The notes under the pieces are model-generated. The model had not been told where the DNA came from. It saw nothing but the letters and a program-made list of their open reading frames with translations, and ran no database searches. 22,482 nucleotides of DNA from S012-113 sp039714715 (lineage in GTDB: Bacteria; Bacteroidota; Bacteroidia; Cytophagales; Cyclobacteriaceae), in NCBI GenBank assembly GCA_039714715.1, contig JBDLIU010000043.1, positions 1-22,482 of the forward strand. The letters are read 5' to 3'. Position numbers and translations under genes: made by a program. Positions 1 to 5,660 of this stretch are shown here, in pieces. Positions within the stretch are counted from its first letter, which is position 1. Each line of letters starts with the position of its first letter.

Positions 1-29
1 CATCCTTGCGTTGAGCGGATTATTCGTAC

Positions 30-51
30 CCGCACAAACCATGCCGCACAA
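30..51. repeat. Short direct repeat in GC-richer left flank
   Basis: CCGCACAA occurs at 30-37 and again at 44-51 within a GC-richer stretch (about 1-170) that encodes no recognisable protein. I see no tRNA or rRNA here. The stretch may belong to a feature cut by the window edge. Confidence 0.35.
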
Positions 52-85
52 CCCCTCATGAACCTTCGGTGTCGAACCGCTGTAG

Positions 86-110
86 AACCCTGCCTGCCGC
101 AGGCAGGGTT
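86..110. repeat. GC-rich palindrome, Bacteroidota intergenic type
   Basis: Perfect 11-bp inverted repeat AACCCTGCCTG (86-96) and CAGGCAGGGTT (100-110) with a 3-nt loop. Palindromes of the form CCTGCCTGCCGCAGGCAGG recur between genes in Bacteroidota as far as I recall. It probably forms a hairpin in either strand's RNA. It is not next to a gene end, so it is more likely a dispersed repeat than a dedicated terminator. Confidence 0.6.
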
Positions 111-130
111 TTGCAGACTTTCCGCCAGCC

Positions 131-148
131 TCCCGATAGCTATCGGGA
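131..148. repeat. TCCCGATAG/CTATCGGGA palindrome
   Basis: Perfect 18-bp palindrome with no loop (131-139 with 140-148). The CCCGATAGCTATCGGG core is, to my knowledge, a frequent dispersed palindrome in Bacteroidota intergenic DNA. It lies 21 nt from the previous palindrome, so two different repeat families sit side by side. Confidence 0.6.
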
Positions 149-201
149 CGGCCACAGCGCCATACTTCTATACTTTTAAGTGATAACTTTTTATCACCTA
201 C

Positions 202-227
202 TTGTACTGAGCGGAGTCGAAGTACAA
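202..227. repeat. gagcggagtcga intergenic repeat with paired ends
   Basis: TTGTACT (202-208) and AGTACAA (221-227) are perfectly complementary and bracket gagcggagtcga. This matches the dispersed sequence read on the other strand as tcgactccgctc, which I recall as common in Bacteroidota genomes. A separate 7-bp hairpin, GTGATAA/TTATCAC, lies just before it at 180-197. Confidence 0.5.
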
Positions 228-235
228 AAATAGAA

Positions 236-256
236 CAGGGAAGCAAAACTTCCCTG
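236..256 (-). terminator. Rho-independent terminator of rpsA
   Basis: On the minus strand, nine bases past the rpsA stop codon, CAGGGAAG and CTTCCCTG form an 8-bp perfect stem around a 5-nt loop. The stem is followed by TTCTATTTTTG, a T-rich tract. Position, stem and tail all fit an intrinsic terminator. Confidence 0.8.
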
Positions 257-264
257 CCTATTAT

Positions 265-2769
265 TTATTTTTTATCGTCAGCTGCTTCTTCTGACGATTC
301 TTCCTTTTCTTCACCCTTTGCTTCTGCTTTTTCAGCTTTTGGTGCCTTTTCAGCAGGTTCTTCTTTAACAGCTTCCTCTGCTTCAGCTTTTACTTCTTCT
401 GCTTTCTCCTCAACAACCTCTTCCTTCTTGGCCTTAGCAGCTTTCTTCTTAGCTGGTTTTGCCTCCTTTTCTTCTTTAGCTTCAGCTGGTTCAGCTACCT
501 CTTCAGCCTTAGCTTCCGGGGCCTCTTCTTTCTTGGCTTTAGCAGGCTTAGCAGTAGCTTTAGGCGCTTTCTTCTTAGAAGTGTCCTCCATAGCATCCTT
601 CAAACTAGAAAGTGCTTCAAGATCTCCTAAGCTGGAAGTTGCCTCAAGGTTTTTAACGTTAGATTTTTTAGCTTTCTTCTTTGCTGCAGGCTTCTCTTCT
701 TCTCTGAAAGTAGCCGTGTGTGATAACAATATTCTCTTATCACCTTTAGAGAACTCCTTAACAACAAATTCAAGTGTTTCTCCCACATCTGCTTTGCCTC
801 CTTCTTCTTTTACAAGATTACGTGCAGTACAGAATCCTTCAATTCCATATGGTAACTCAAGGGTTGCACCTTTGTCTGTCTTGTTAAGAACTGTACACTT
901 ATGCGTAGATCCTGGCACAAAAACTGTCTCGAAAGTATCCCAAGGATTTTCTTCCAATTGCTTATGACCAAGCGCTAATCTTCTGTTTTCGATATCCAGC
1001 TCCAATACCTGAACTTCAAGATCCTGTCCAACCTGAACGAATTCAGATGGATGCTTAATCTTCTTGGTCCATGAAAGATCGGAAACGTGTACCAGGCCAT
1101 CAATACCTTCTTCAAGCTCAATAAACAAACCGAAGTTAGTAAGGTTTCGTACTACACCTTTATGCTCAGTACCCACTGCATATTTCTGAACAACATCAGC
1201 CTTAGTCCATGGATCTTCTGTAAGTTGCTTGATTCCTAATGACATTTTACGCTCATCACGATCGATAGTCAATACTACTGCTTCCATTTCAGCACCTACT
1301 TCAAGGAAATCTGATGGATTGCGTAAATGCTGTGACCACGACATTTCAGATACGTGGATCAGTCCTTCAACACCAGACTGGATTTCAAGGAATGCACCGT
1401 AATCAGCAACATTAACAATCTTACCTTTAACTTTAGATCCAATCTCAATATTTTCTGGTAGTGAATCCCATGGATGTTCAGTAAGCTGCTTCATGCCAAG
1501 AGATATTCTCTTCTTGTCTTCATCAAAGTCAAGTACAACAACTTTTACAGTCTCATCCAGATTCAAGATATCTTCAGGATGGTTAATTCTACCCCAGGAA
1601 ATATCCGTAATGTGAAGTAAACCATCTACACCTCCAAGGTCGATAAACACACCAAAGCTGGTCATGTTCTTAATAACACCTTCAAGTACCTGTCCTTTTT
1701 CAAGGTTGGTAAGGATTTCAGATCGTTGTGCTTCAAGATCTTTCTCGATAAGAACCTTATGAGAAACAACCACGTTGTCGTTAGAGTAGTTTATTTTAAC
1801 CACCTTAACTTCCATGGCCTTACCAACAAATACATCGAAATCACGGATTGGCTTAACATCAATTTGAGAACCTGGTAAGAAGGCTTCAACACCAAACAGG
1901 TCAACAATAAGTCCACCTTTGGTTCTGCGTTTAACCATACTCTCAATTACAGTATCTTCTGCTTCTGATGATTTGATGTTCTCCCATGCGCTTACAATCT
2001 TGGCTTTCCTTCTGGATAAAACCAGCTGCCCCTGAGCATTTTCCTGCTCCTCAACATATACTTCTACTTCATCGCCAGTCTTAAGGCCTTCAATATCACG
2101 GAATTCAGATGCTGAAACCAGTCCATCTGATTTAAAGCCAATGTTTAAGATTACATCTCTTGGATTAACACTTACAACAGTAGCCTTTACTACTTCTCCT
2201 TCTGTAACTGTATTTAATGTCTCAGTGTATAATTCTTCAAGTTTTTCAATTTCTTCTTTTGAATATCCTTCACCAAAACCTTTTGTGTCACTGCCATCCC
2301 AATCAAACTCCTCTTCAACAGGCTCAACTTCCTTTGATTCTTTTTTCTCTTTCTTGGCTTTTGCAGGCTTTTCTTCAGTTGTGTCTTTAGCTTCTTCTGC
2401 CTTTGGCTCTTCTTCTTTTTTGACTTCGGCAGGCTCAGTCTTCGCTTCTTCTTTTTCTTCTGCTTTTACTTCTTCAGATTCCGATGCCTTCTCTTCAACA
2501 GGAGCTTCTGCTGCTGCAGGCTCAACTGTATCTTCAGCTTCTACTTTTGGTACTTCTTCAGCTTTCGCTTCAACAGGCTCAGCCTTTGCTTCTTCCTTGG
2601 CTTCGGCTGGCTCAGCCACAGCTTCAGGAGCCTTTTCTTCTTTTTTATTTTTGGATTTTGGAGCTTTCTTAGCTTTTTCTTCCTTGGCTTCGGCTGGATC
2701 AGCCGCTTTTACCGCTTCGTCTTTCGGAGTTTCGATTTCTTCCTCCTTAGGTTTTTGAGCTTCACTCAT
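265..2769 (-). CDS. rpsA: 30S ribosomal protein S1 with long charged tails
   Basis: S1 binds mRNA and helps the 30S subunit begin translation. Six S1 (OB-fold) repeats are visible at about residues 187-255, 274-340, 359-427, 444-513, 533-602 and 618-685. Repeats 3-5 carry the classic FGVFIDL, HVS and ISLG-type patches. The protein is 834 residues, much longer than the ~560 of E. coli S1. The excess is a Glu/Ala/Lys-rich N-terminal extension (about 1-155) and a similar C-terminal one (about 688-834). Both low-complexity tails are probably disordered. The motif AEPAEAKEE occurs at 52-60 and at 759-767, so the tails share sequence. An SSLGDLEALSSLKDAM patch at about 712-727 follows the last repeat and resembles a conserved patch in Bacteroidota S1 proteins. 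The gene appears monocistronic, with its own promoter at 2869-2898 and terminator at 236-256. Several long plus-strand frames here are only shadows of the purine-rich coding strand. Confidence 0.95.
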   Translation of the reverse strand: MSEAQKPKEEEIETPKDEAVKAADPAEAKEEKAKKAPKSKNKKEEKAPEAVAEPAEAKEEAKAEPVEAKAEEVPKVEAEDTVEPAAAEAPVEEKASESEEVKAEEKEEAKTEPAEVKKEEEPKAEEAKDTTEEKPAKAKKEKKESKEVEPVEEEFDWDGSDTKGFGEGYSKEEIEKLEELYTETLNTVTEGEVVKATVVSVNPRDVILNIGFKSDGLVSASEFRDIEGLKTGDEVEVYVEEQENAQGQLVLSRRKAKIVSAWENIKSSEAEDTVIESMVKRRTKGGLIVDLFGVEAFLPGSQIDVKPIRDFDVFVGKAMEVKVVKINYSNDNVVVSHKVLIEKDLEAQRSEILTNLEKGQVLEGVIKNMTSFGVFIDLGGVDGLLHITDISWGRINHPEDILNLDETVKVVVLDFDEDKKRISLGMKQLTEHPWDSLPENIEIGSKVKGKIVNVADYGAFLEIQSGVEGLIHVSEMSWSQHLRNPSDFLEVGAEMEAVVLTIDRDERKMSLGIKQLTEDPWTKADVVQKYAVGTEHKGVVRNLTNFGLFIELEEGIDGLVHVSDLSWTKKIKHPSEFVQVGQDLEVQVLELDIENRRLALGHKQLEENPWDTFETVFVPGSTHKCTVLNKTDKGATLELPYGIEGFCTARNLVKEEGGKADVGETLEFVVKEFSKGDKRILLSHTATFREEEKPAAKKKAKKSNVKNLEATSSLGDLEALSSLKDAMEDTSKKKAPKATAKPAKAKKEEAPEAKAEEVAEPAEAKEEKEAKPAKKKAAKAKKEEVVEEKAEEVKAEAEEAVKEEPAEKAPKAEKAEAKGEEKEESSEEAADDKK

Positions 2770-2815
2770 AAGATAAATGACTCATTTTCATAAACTTAGC
2801 CCATGAGTCAAGGGC
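2764..2815 (-). promoter_or_regulatory. Candidate pseudoknot in the rpsA mRNA leader
   Basis: In the minus-strand RNA, GCCC (2815-2812) can pair with GGGC (2802-2799). The 9-nt loop between them contains UGACUCAU (2810-2803). That loop is exactly complementary, over 8 bp, to AUGAGUCA (2785-2778), which ends 8 nt before the start codon. This arrangement is a classic H-type pseudoknot with loops of 1, 0 and 13 nt. The same loop can instead pair over 6 bp with the start codon region AUGAGU (2769-2764). The sequence complementarity is visible; the regulatory role is inference. Confidence 0.45.
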
Positions 2816-2868
2816 CTTTTTTAATTAAACATAATGCCTGAAAAGCATCCGCTCACTCGAACGGAGTG

Positions 2869-2898
2869 CAAAGGTAGGAAAAAAGAACTAATAAATAA
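2869..2898 (-). promoter_or_regulatory. rpsA promoter (Bacteroidota sigma-A type)
   Basis: The minus strand reads TACCTTTG at 2876-2869, an exact TAnnTTTG -7 box. TTA lies 19 nt upstream (2898-2896), near the expected TTG. Transcription would begin near 2863, giving a leader of roughly 90 nt that contains the candidate pseudoknot. Confidence 0.65.
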
Positions 2899-2907
2899 AT
2901 ATCTAGA

Positions 2908-3231
2908 CTATCTCAGCTTTGGATTGTTAATATGTCTATCCTTATCCCGAGCGGTCTTTTTGGCTATATTTTTCTCAAGTGCTTCAGTAAGATTTACACC
3001 TGTTTGATTGGCCAGGCAAATAAGCACCCAAAGCACATCCGCCATTTCATCCGATAAGTCCGTTGACTCTCCTTCTTTAAACGACTGGTCTCCGTACTTT
3101 CTCGACATAATCCTGGCAAGTTCTCCTACTTCTTCTGTAAGAATGGCCATGTTGGTGAGTTCACCAAAGTACTTTACGCCATATACTTTAATCCAATCGT
3201 CTATCCTTTGTTGTGCTTCACTTATTGTCAT
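2908..3231 (-). CDS. MazG-like nucleotide pyrophosphohydrolase
   Basis: A 107-residue protein of the small all-alpha MazG/dUTPase-like superfamily. These enzymes split non-canonical or excess NTPs into NMP and pyrophosphate using Mg2+. The metal-binding signature is clear: EEVGE at 33-37 and E62-x-x-D65 (DEMADVLW) about 25 residues later. The length matches short single-domain members rather than the duplicated MazG of E. coli. Its ATG overlaps the stop of the dtd gene by one base (TAATG), so translation is very probably coupled to Dtd. The cluster could combine nucleotide sanitation with tRNA proofreading. The exact substrate cannot be read from the sequence. Confidence 0.85.
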   Translation of the reverse strand: MTISEAQQRIDDWIKVYGVKYFGELTNMAILTEEVGELARIMSRKYGDQSFKEGESTDLSDEMADVLWVLICLANQTGVNLTEALEKNIAKKTARDKDRHINNPKLR

Positions 3232-3683
3232 TATTCTTTATTCTTGGTATCAATCATTATGGTTACCGGGCCATCATTGATTAGTTGGACCTTCATTTCT
3301 GCCCCAAATACACCGGTCTTAACTTCTCTTCCTATTCTATTCGATAATAAAGCAACAAAATTTTCATAGAGAGGAATAGCAATATCCGGTTTCGCGGCTT
3401 TAATGTACGATGGTCTGTTGCCTTTTTTTGTGCTTGCATGAAGGGTGAACTGGCTAATCACCATAATCTCACCATTAATATCCTCAACACTTTTGTTCAT
3501 CACACCATTCTCATCATCGAAAACTCTCAACCCTGCAATTTTATTCACCAACCAATCAATATCTTCCTTCGAATCAGCATTTTCAATTCCCAATAATACG
3601 AGCAATCCTTCTTTAATCTCGTTATGTGTTTTTGAGTCAATATCTACACTGGCCTGGGTGACCCTTTGAATTACTACTCTCAT
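3231..3683 (-). CDS. dtd: D-aminoacyl-tRNA deacylase
   Basis: Dtd removes D-amino acids, and glycine mischarged on tRNA-Ala, from tRNAs in the cytoplasm as a homodimer. The 150-residue length is standard. Both signature motifs are present: SQFTL at 77-81 with the key Thr80, and the cross-subunit Gly-Pro motif GPVT at 138-141. MRVVIQRV is the usual family start, so the start codon is secure. The gene is third in a four-gene minus-strand cluster, 30 nt after the YkvA-like gene. It shares one base with the MazG-like gene downstream. Confidence 0.95.
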   Translation of the reverse strand: MRVVIQRVTQASVDIDSKTHNEIKEGLLVLLGIENADSKEDIDWLVNKIAGLRVFDDENGVMNKSVEDINGEIMVISQFTLHASTKKGNRPSYIKAAKPDIAIPLYENFVALLSNRIGREVKTGVFGAEMKVQLINDGPVTIMIDTKNKE

Positions 3684-3713
3684 ATTATTGTGGTTTTGAT
3701 CTTACAGCTAAGA

Positions 3714-4121
3714 CTAGCTCTTTTCTTCTTCCCAGAGTAAAAAAGCTTCAATATCCTGGTGAAAAGCACCCGTTACCAGCATAATTACCGTGAAATCGTC
3801 TAGCAATCCTGTTAATGGTATAAAATCAGGCATGAGGTCAAGGGGCATAAGAAAATAAATAACACTTGAGACCATAGCCAAAATAGATTTCCATGGCAGG
3901 TCCCTGTACGAACCATCAGCATAAGCTTTAATCATCCGAACAATTACACGAAGATGGGCTGCTATTCTATGAACTTTGGAGTCTTCGAATTTAATTGTCT
4001 GCAATTTCCCCTTCGAAGCATTAACAAGGCTATTCATCTTCTCTCTATCACCAATAATATTAGCAGCTTTTGTTTTTGCTTTCCTGTAAAACTTGTTCTC
4101 TTTTAGCTTTCTGGGTGCCAT
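3714..4121 (-). CDS. YkvA-like (DUF1232) small membrane protein
   Basis: A 135-residue protein with the DUF1232 signature near its C-terminus: a hydrophobic stretch (about 79-95) running into PLDLMPDFIPLTGLLDD (93-109). The N-terminal half is basic and helical (many Lys/Arg). No enzymatic role is established for the family; members are thought to associate with membranes. It lies between the membrane-anchored unknown gene (18 nt upstream) and dtd (30 nt downstream), probably in one transcript. Nothing links it functionally to tRNA proofreading beyond position. Confidence 0.8.
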   Translation of the reverse strand: MAPRKLKENKFYRKAKTKAANIIGDREKMNSLVNASKGKLQTIKFEDSKVHRIAAHLRVIVRMIKAYADGSYRDLPWKSILAMVSSVIYFLMPLDLMPDFIPLTGLLDDFTVIMLVTGAFHQDIEAFLLWEEEKS

Positions 4122-4139
4122 GAGGATAAAGATAACTAA

Positions 4140-4661
4140 TTAATAGGTCTTTGATATCTCTCGCTTAAGCGATTTTAAAGCATGTTCAATTGGATCAATA
4201 TTTTTATTCATAAGATATTCAAACAACGTTTTAGCCAGATCCAATGAGGTGGCTTCTTCAGCCATTCCTTCTGATGATGCGTTTATTGCTGTTATCAGAT
4301 CTTCCTTTGCAGTTTTGACCTCTTCCCATACTTCTTCCCCTATGTAAACCTGTTGAGAAACGTTATGGTTATATTCATCGCGAATCTCTTTCAGCAACAT
4401 CTGGTGAAACTCCCTTGCGCTTAAATTAGGTTGATTTATTCTGACCACGAGGTTATTGGGTGAGATTCTTTCCAGAAACAAAGTCATACGTTCATATGCC
4501 TGCAACCTGACAGGCAATGTGATTTCAATACTTCTTTGCCTAATCTCCATCTGCTTATGTGATAGTTCTTTAGCAACCATAACCTTTACCCCCAGGTACA
4601 TAGCATAAAGCACCAATGCAGCGGGTAATAATATCTTTCCAAATTCAATAAGAGTATCCAT
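4140..4661 (-). CDS. Membrane-anchored protein of unknown function
   Basis: A 173-residue protein I do not recognise by function. One hydrophobic segment (about 9-27, LLPAALVLYAMYLGVKVMV) is followed by a soluble, charged, mostly helical region. This suggests an N-in or N-out single-pass anchor with a cytoplasmic or periplasmic helical domain. The soluble part contains an RLQAYERMTLFLERISP stretch and a conserved-looking NLSAREFHQMLLKEI segment. I believe similar proteins are common in Bacteroidota, with no assigned role. It is the first gene of the four-gene minus-strand cluster. It is preceded by a gap with strong hairpins, so its leader may be long and structured. Confidence 0.7.
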   Translation of the reverse strand: MDTLIEFGKILLPAALVLYAMYLGVKVMVAKELSHKQMEIRQRSIEITLPVRLQAYERMTLFLERISPNNLVVRINQPNLSAREFHQMLLKEIRDEYNHNVSQQVYIGEEVWEEVKTAKEDLITAINASSEGMAEEATSLDLAKTLFEYLMNKNIDPIEHALKSLKREISKTY

Positions 4662-4678
4662 ACGATTTTTGTTTAATC

Positions 4679-4686
4679 CAAAATTA
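4679..4686 (-). promoter_or_regulatory. Possible -7 box close to the unknown membrane gene
   Basis: The minus strand reads TAATTTTG, an exact TAnnTTTG match, 17 nt before the ATG at 4661. No good -33 TTG lies 19 nt upstream, so this is weak evidence on its own. Confidence 0.3.
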
Positions 4687-4718
4687 AATAATTAAATAGC
4701 ATTGCTCTTGATAATGAT

Positions 4719-4753
4719 TGACGAAAGTGCTTGTAGTCCAAGCACTTTCGTCA
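4719..4753. repeat. 15-bp inverted repeat with 5-nt loop
   Basis: TGACGAAAGTGCTTG (4719-4733) is perfectly complementary to CAAGCACTTTCGTCA (4739-4753). No T-tract follows on either strand, so it is not an ordinary intrinsic terminator. A second small hairpin, GTCAGG (4750-4755) with CCTGAC (4762-4767), overlaps its outer four pairs. Confidence 0.75.
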
Positions 4754-4836
4754 GGATTAACCCTGACATTGAAGATGTTAAATTATTTTCAATTAGTAAA
4801 TATCTATTTAATGTTTTCAATCGTCAGCACTTCGTG

Positions 4837-4860
4837 TAAAAATATCTTAAGATATTTTTA
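4837..4860. repeat. 24-bp perfect AT-rich palindrome
   Basis: TAAAAATATCTT and AAGATATTTTTA form an uninterrupted palindrome with no loop. Perfect symmetry suits a dimeric regulator binding DNA. In RNA a tight hairpin would lose the central pairs. The run of five T at the right arm could also act as a weak terminator tail. Confidence 0.65.
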
Positions 4861-4867
4861 GGTTAAA

Positions 4868-4898
4868 CAAATATGAGTTATACAATCCTAATAGTCAA
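4868..4898 (-). promoter_or_regulatory. Possible distal promoter for the dtd cluster
   Basis: The minus strand reads TTG (4898-4896), 20 nt, then CATATTTG (4875-4868), one mismatch from TAnnTTTG. Transcription would begin near 4862. It would place both hairpins in a leader of about 200 nt before the gene at 4661. Confidence 0.35.
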
Positions 4899-4936
4899 CT
4901 TAAGTAACCAAAAGGTGATTTATTTTACATAATACC

Positions 4937-4944
4937 TATTTTTG
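4937..4944 (+). promoter_or_regulatory. -7 box of the Fe-S scaffold-like gene
   Basis: TATTTTTG matches TAnnTTTG exactly. At the -33 position, 19 nt upstream, is GTG (4915-4917), near TTG. The start codon at 4976 would follow a leader of about 25 nt. Confidence 0.5.
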
Positions 4945-4975
4945 AAAACGGAACATATTTATAATTATTATTTAG

Positions 4976-5281
4976 ATGAAAATAGAGCCTGTAAGTATAA
5001 CGAGCAATGCATTAAACGCTATAAAAGAGATTAAGAAAGCCAAAAATGTACCGCAAGATCATGGGTTGAGGATAGGTCGGGCTTCTGCAGGTGCATCCTG
5101 TGGTGCCGCATCTTATCGGATGGGTTTCAGCAAAAAAGATGATAACGACATATCATACCTGGCAGACGAATTACCTATTTATATCAATAAACTGGAGGTC
5201 CTCCATTTAGCGGGATTAAAACTGGACTATGTTGTTGAAGGTGAGAAAAGTGGATTTCTCTTTGAAAGAGAACCTGTTTAA
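4976..5281 (+). CDS. HesB/IscA-like (A-type Fe-S scaffold fold) protein lacking the CGCG tail
   Basis: A 101-residue protein with the A-type carrier fold. N-terminal helix ITSNALNAIKEI is followed by GLRIG, then ASAGASCGAASYRMGF, which holds the first family cysteine (Cys42). The later segment LHLAGLKLDYVVEGEKSGFLF matches the usual strand before the cluster-binding tail. IscA, SufA and ErpA bind Fe-S clusters or iron with three cysteines, two of them in a C-terminal CGCG. Here the protein ends FLFEREPV with neither, and Cys42 is the only cysteine. It may be a divergent scaffold, an iron-binding relative or a structural paralogue. No isc/suf genes are nearby. It converges on folB, sharing the TTAA in which both stop codons lie (4-nt overlap). 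Confidence 0.8.
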   Translation: MKIEPVSITSNALNAIKEIKKAKNVPQDHGLRIGRASAGASCGAASYRMGFSKKDDNDISYLADELPIYINKLEVLHLAGLKLDYVVEGEKSGFLFEREPV

Positions 5282-5631
5282 CCCGGATAGGAAATACTCA
5301 CTTTGGCAGCTTTAATATTACCTTTTATAGGCGGATTGAGCTTTTGAACACTTACCTCTATTTTTTTTACCTCTGGATATTCCTCCTTTATTCTTTTAAA
5401 AATTCTGCCGGTTACATGCTCAAGTAACTTTGACCTGACCTGCATCTCCTCAGAAATTATTCGATACAGCTTTTCATAGTCTACTGTACCATCAAGACAA
5501 TCACTATCAATAGCCTCCTCGAAATCTCCTTCTACAGACAGGTCTACAATAAAATTATTGCCATTTTGCTCCTGAGAATAAACTCCATGATAGGCGAAAA
5601 ATTCGAGCCCAATGAGTTCTATTTTAACCAC
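5278..5631 (-). CDS. folB: Dihydroneopterin aldolase
   Basis: FolB converts 7,8-dihydroneopterin to 6-hydroxymethyl-dihydropterin and glycolaldehyde in folate synthesis; it acts as an octamer in the cytoplasm. The 117-residue length is typical. Family features are the N-terminal strand IELIGLEFFAYHGV, a Glu at the expected position in the following YSQEQNG, TVDYEKLY (49-56), LLEHVTGRI (69-77), and Lys97 in QKLNPPI, equivalent to the catalytic lysine. It lies 29 nt downstream of the DivIVA-like gene on the same strand and is probably co-transcribed with it. Its end overlaps the convergent IscA-like gene by four bases. Confidence 0.93.
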   Translation of the reverse strand: MVKIELIGLEFFAYHGVYSQEQNGNNFIVDLSVEGDFEEAIDSDCLDGTVDYEKLYRIISEEMQVRSKLLEHVTGRIFKRIKEEYPEVKKIEVSVQKLNPPIKGNIKAAKVSISYPG

Positions 5632-5660
5632 TTCTCTATAAGGGTTTTAATTAAAAATGA

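Larger units (their letters stand above)
4662..4975. other. Hairpin-rich gap between divergent genes
   Basis: A 314-bp AT-rich gap with no convincing ORF. It holds a 15-bp inverted repeat (4719-4753), an overlapping 6-bp hairpin (4750-4767), a 24-bp perfect palindrome (4837-4860), and promoter-like elements facing both ways. Since the flanking genes diverge, terminators are not expected here. The structures are better explained as leader, operator or small-RNA elements. Confidence 0.6.

Noticed and set aside
60..110. tRNA-like GGTTCGACACC on the minus strand
   Set aside because: It resembles a T-loop, but there is no matching acceptor, anticodon or D arm around it.
265..730. Tandem repeat array in the rpsA ends
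   Set aside because: The nucleotide copies are irregular and diverged; this is a low-complexity protein tail, not a CRISPR or minisatellite array.
428..967. Plus-strand open frame of 179 codons inside rpsA
   Set aside because: It mirrors the purine-rich rpsA coding strand, giving a Ser/Ala/Phe-rich protein with no family features and no start signals.
2141..2758. Plus-strand open frame of 205 codons opposite the S1 N-terminal tail
   Set aside because: A Ser-rich translation caused by the Glu/Lys/Ala repeats on the other strand; rpsA itself is unambiguous.
2799..2822. Plus-strand terminator-like GCCC/GGGC hairpin followed by CCTTTTTT
   Set aside because: The stem is only 4 bp and no plus-strand gene ends here; the minus-strand pseudoknot reading explains it better, though an antisense terminator is not excluded.
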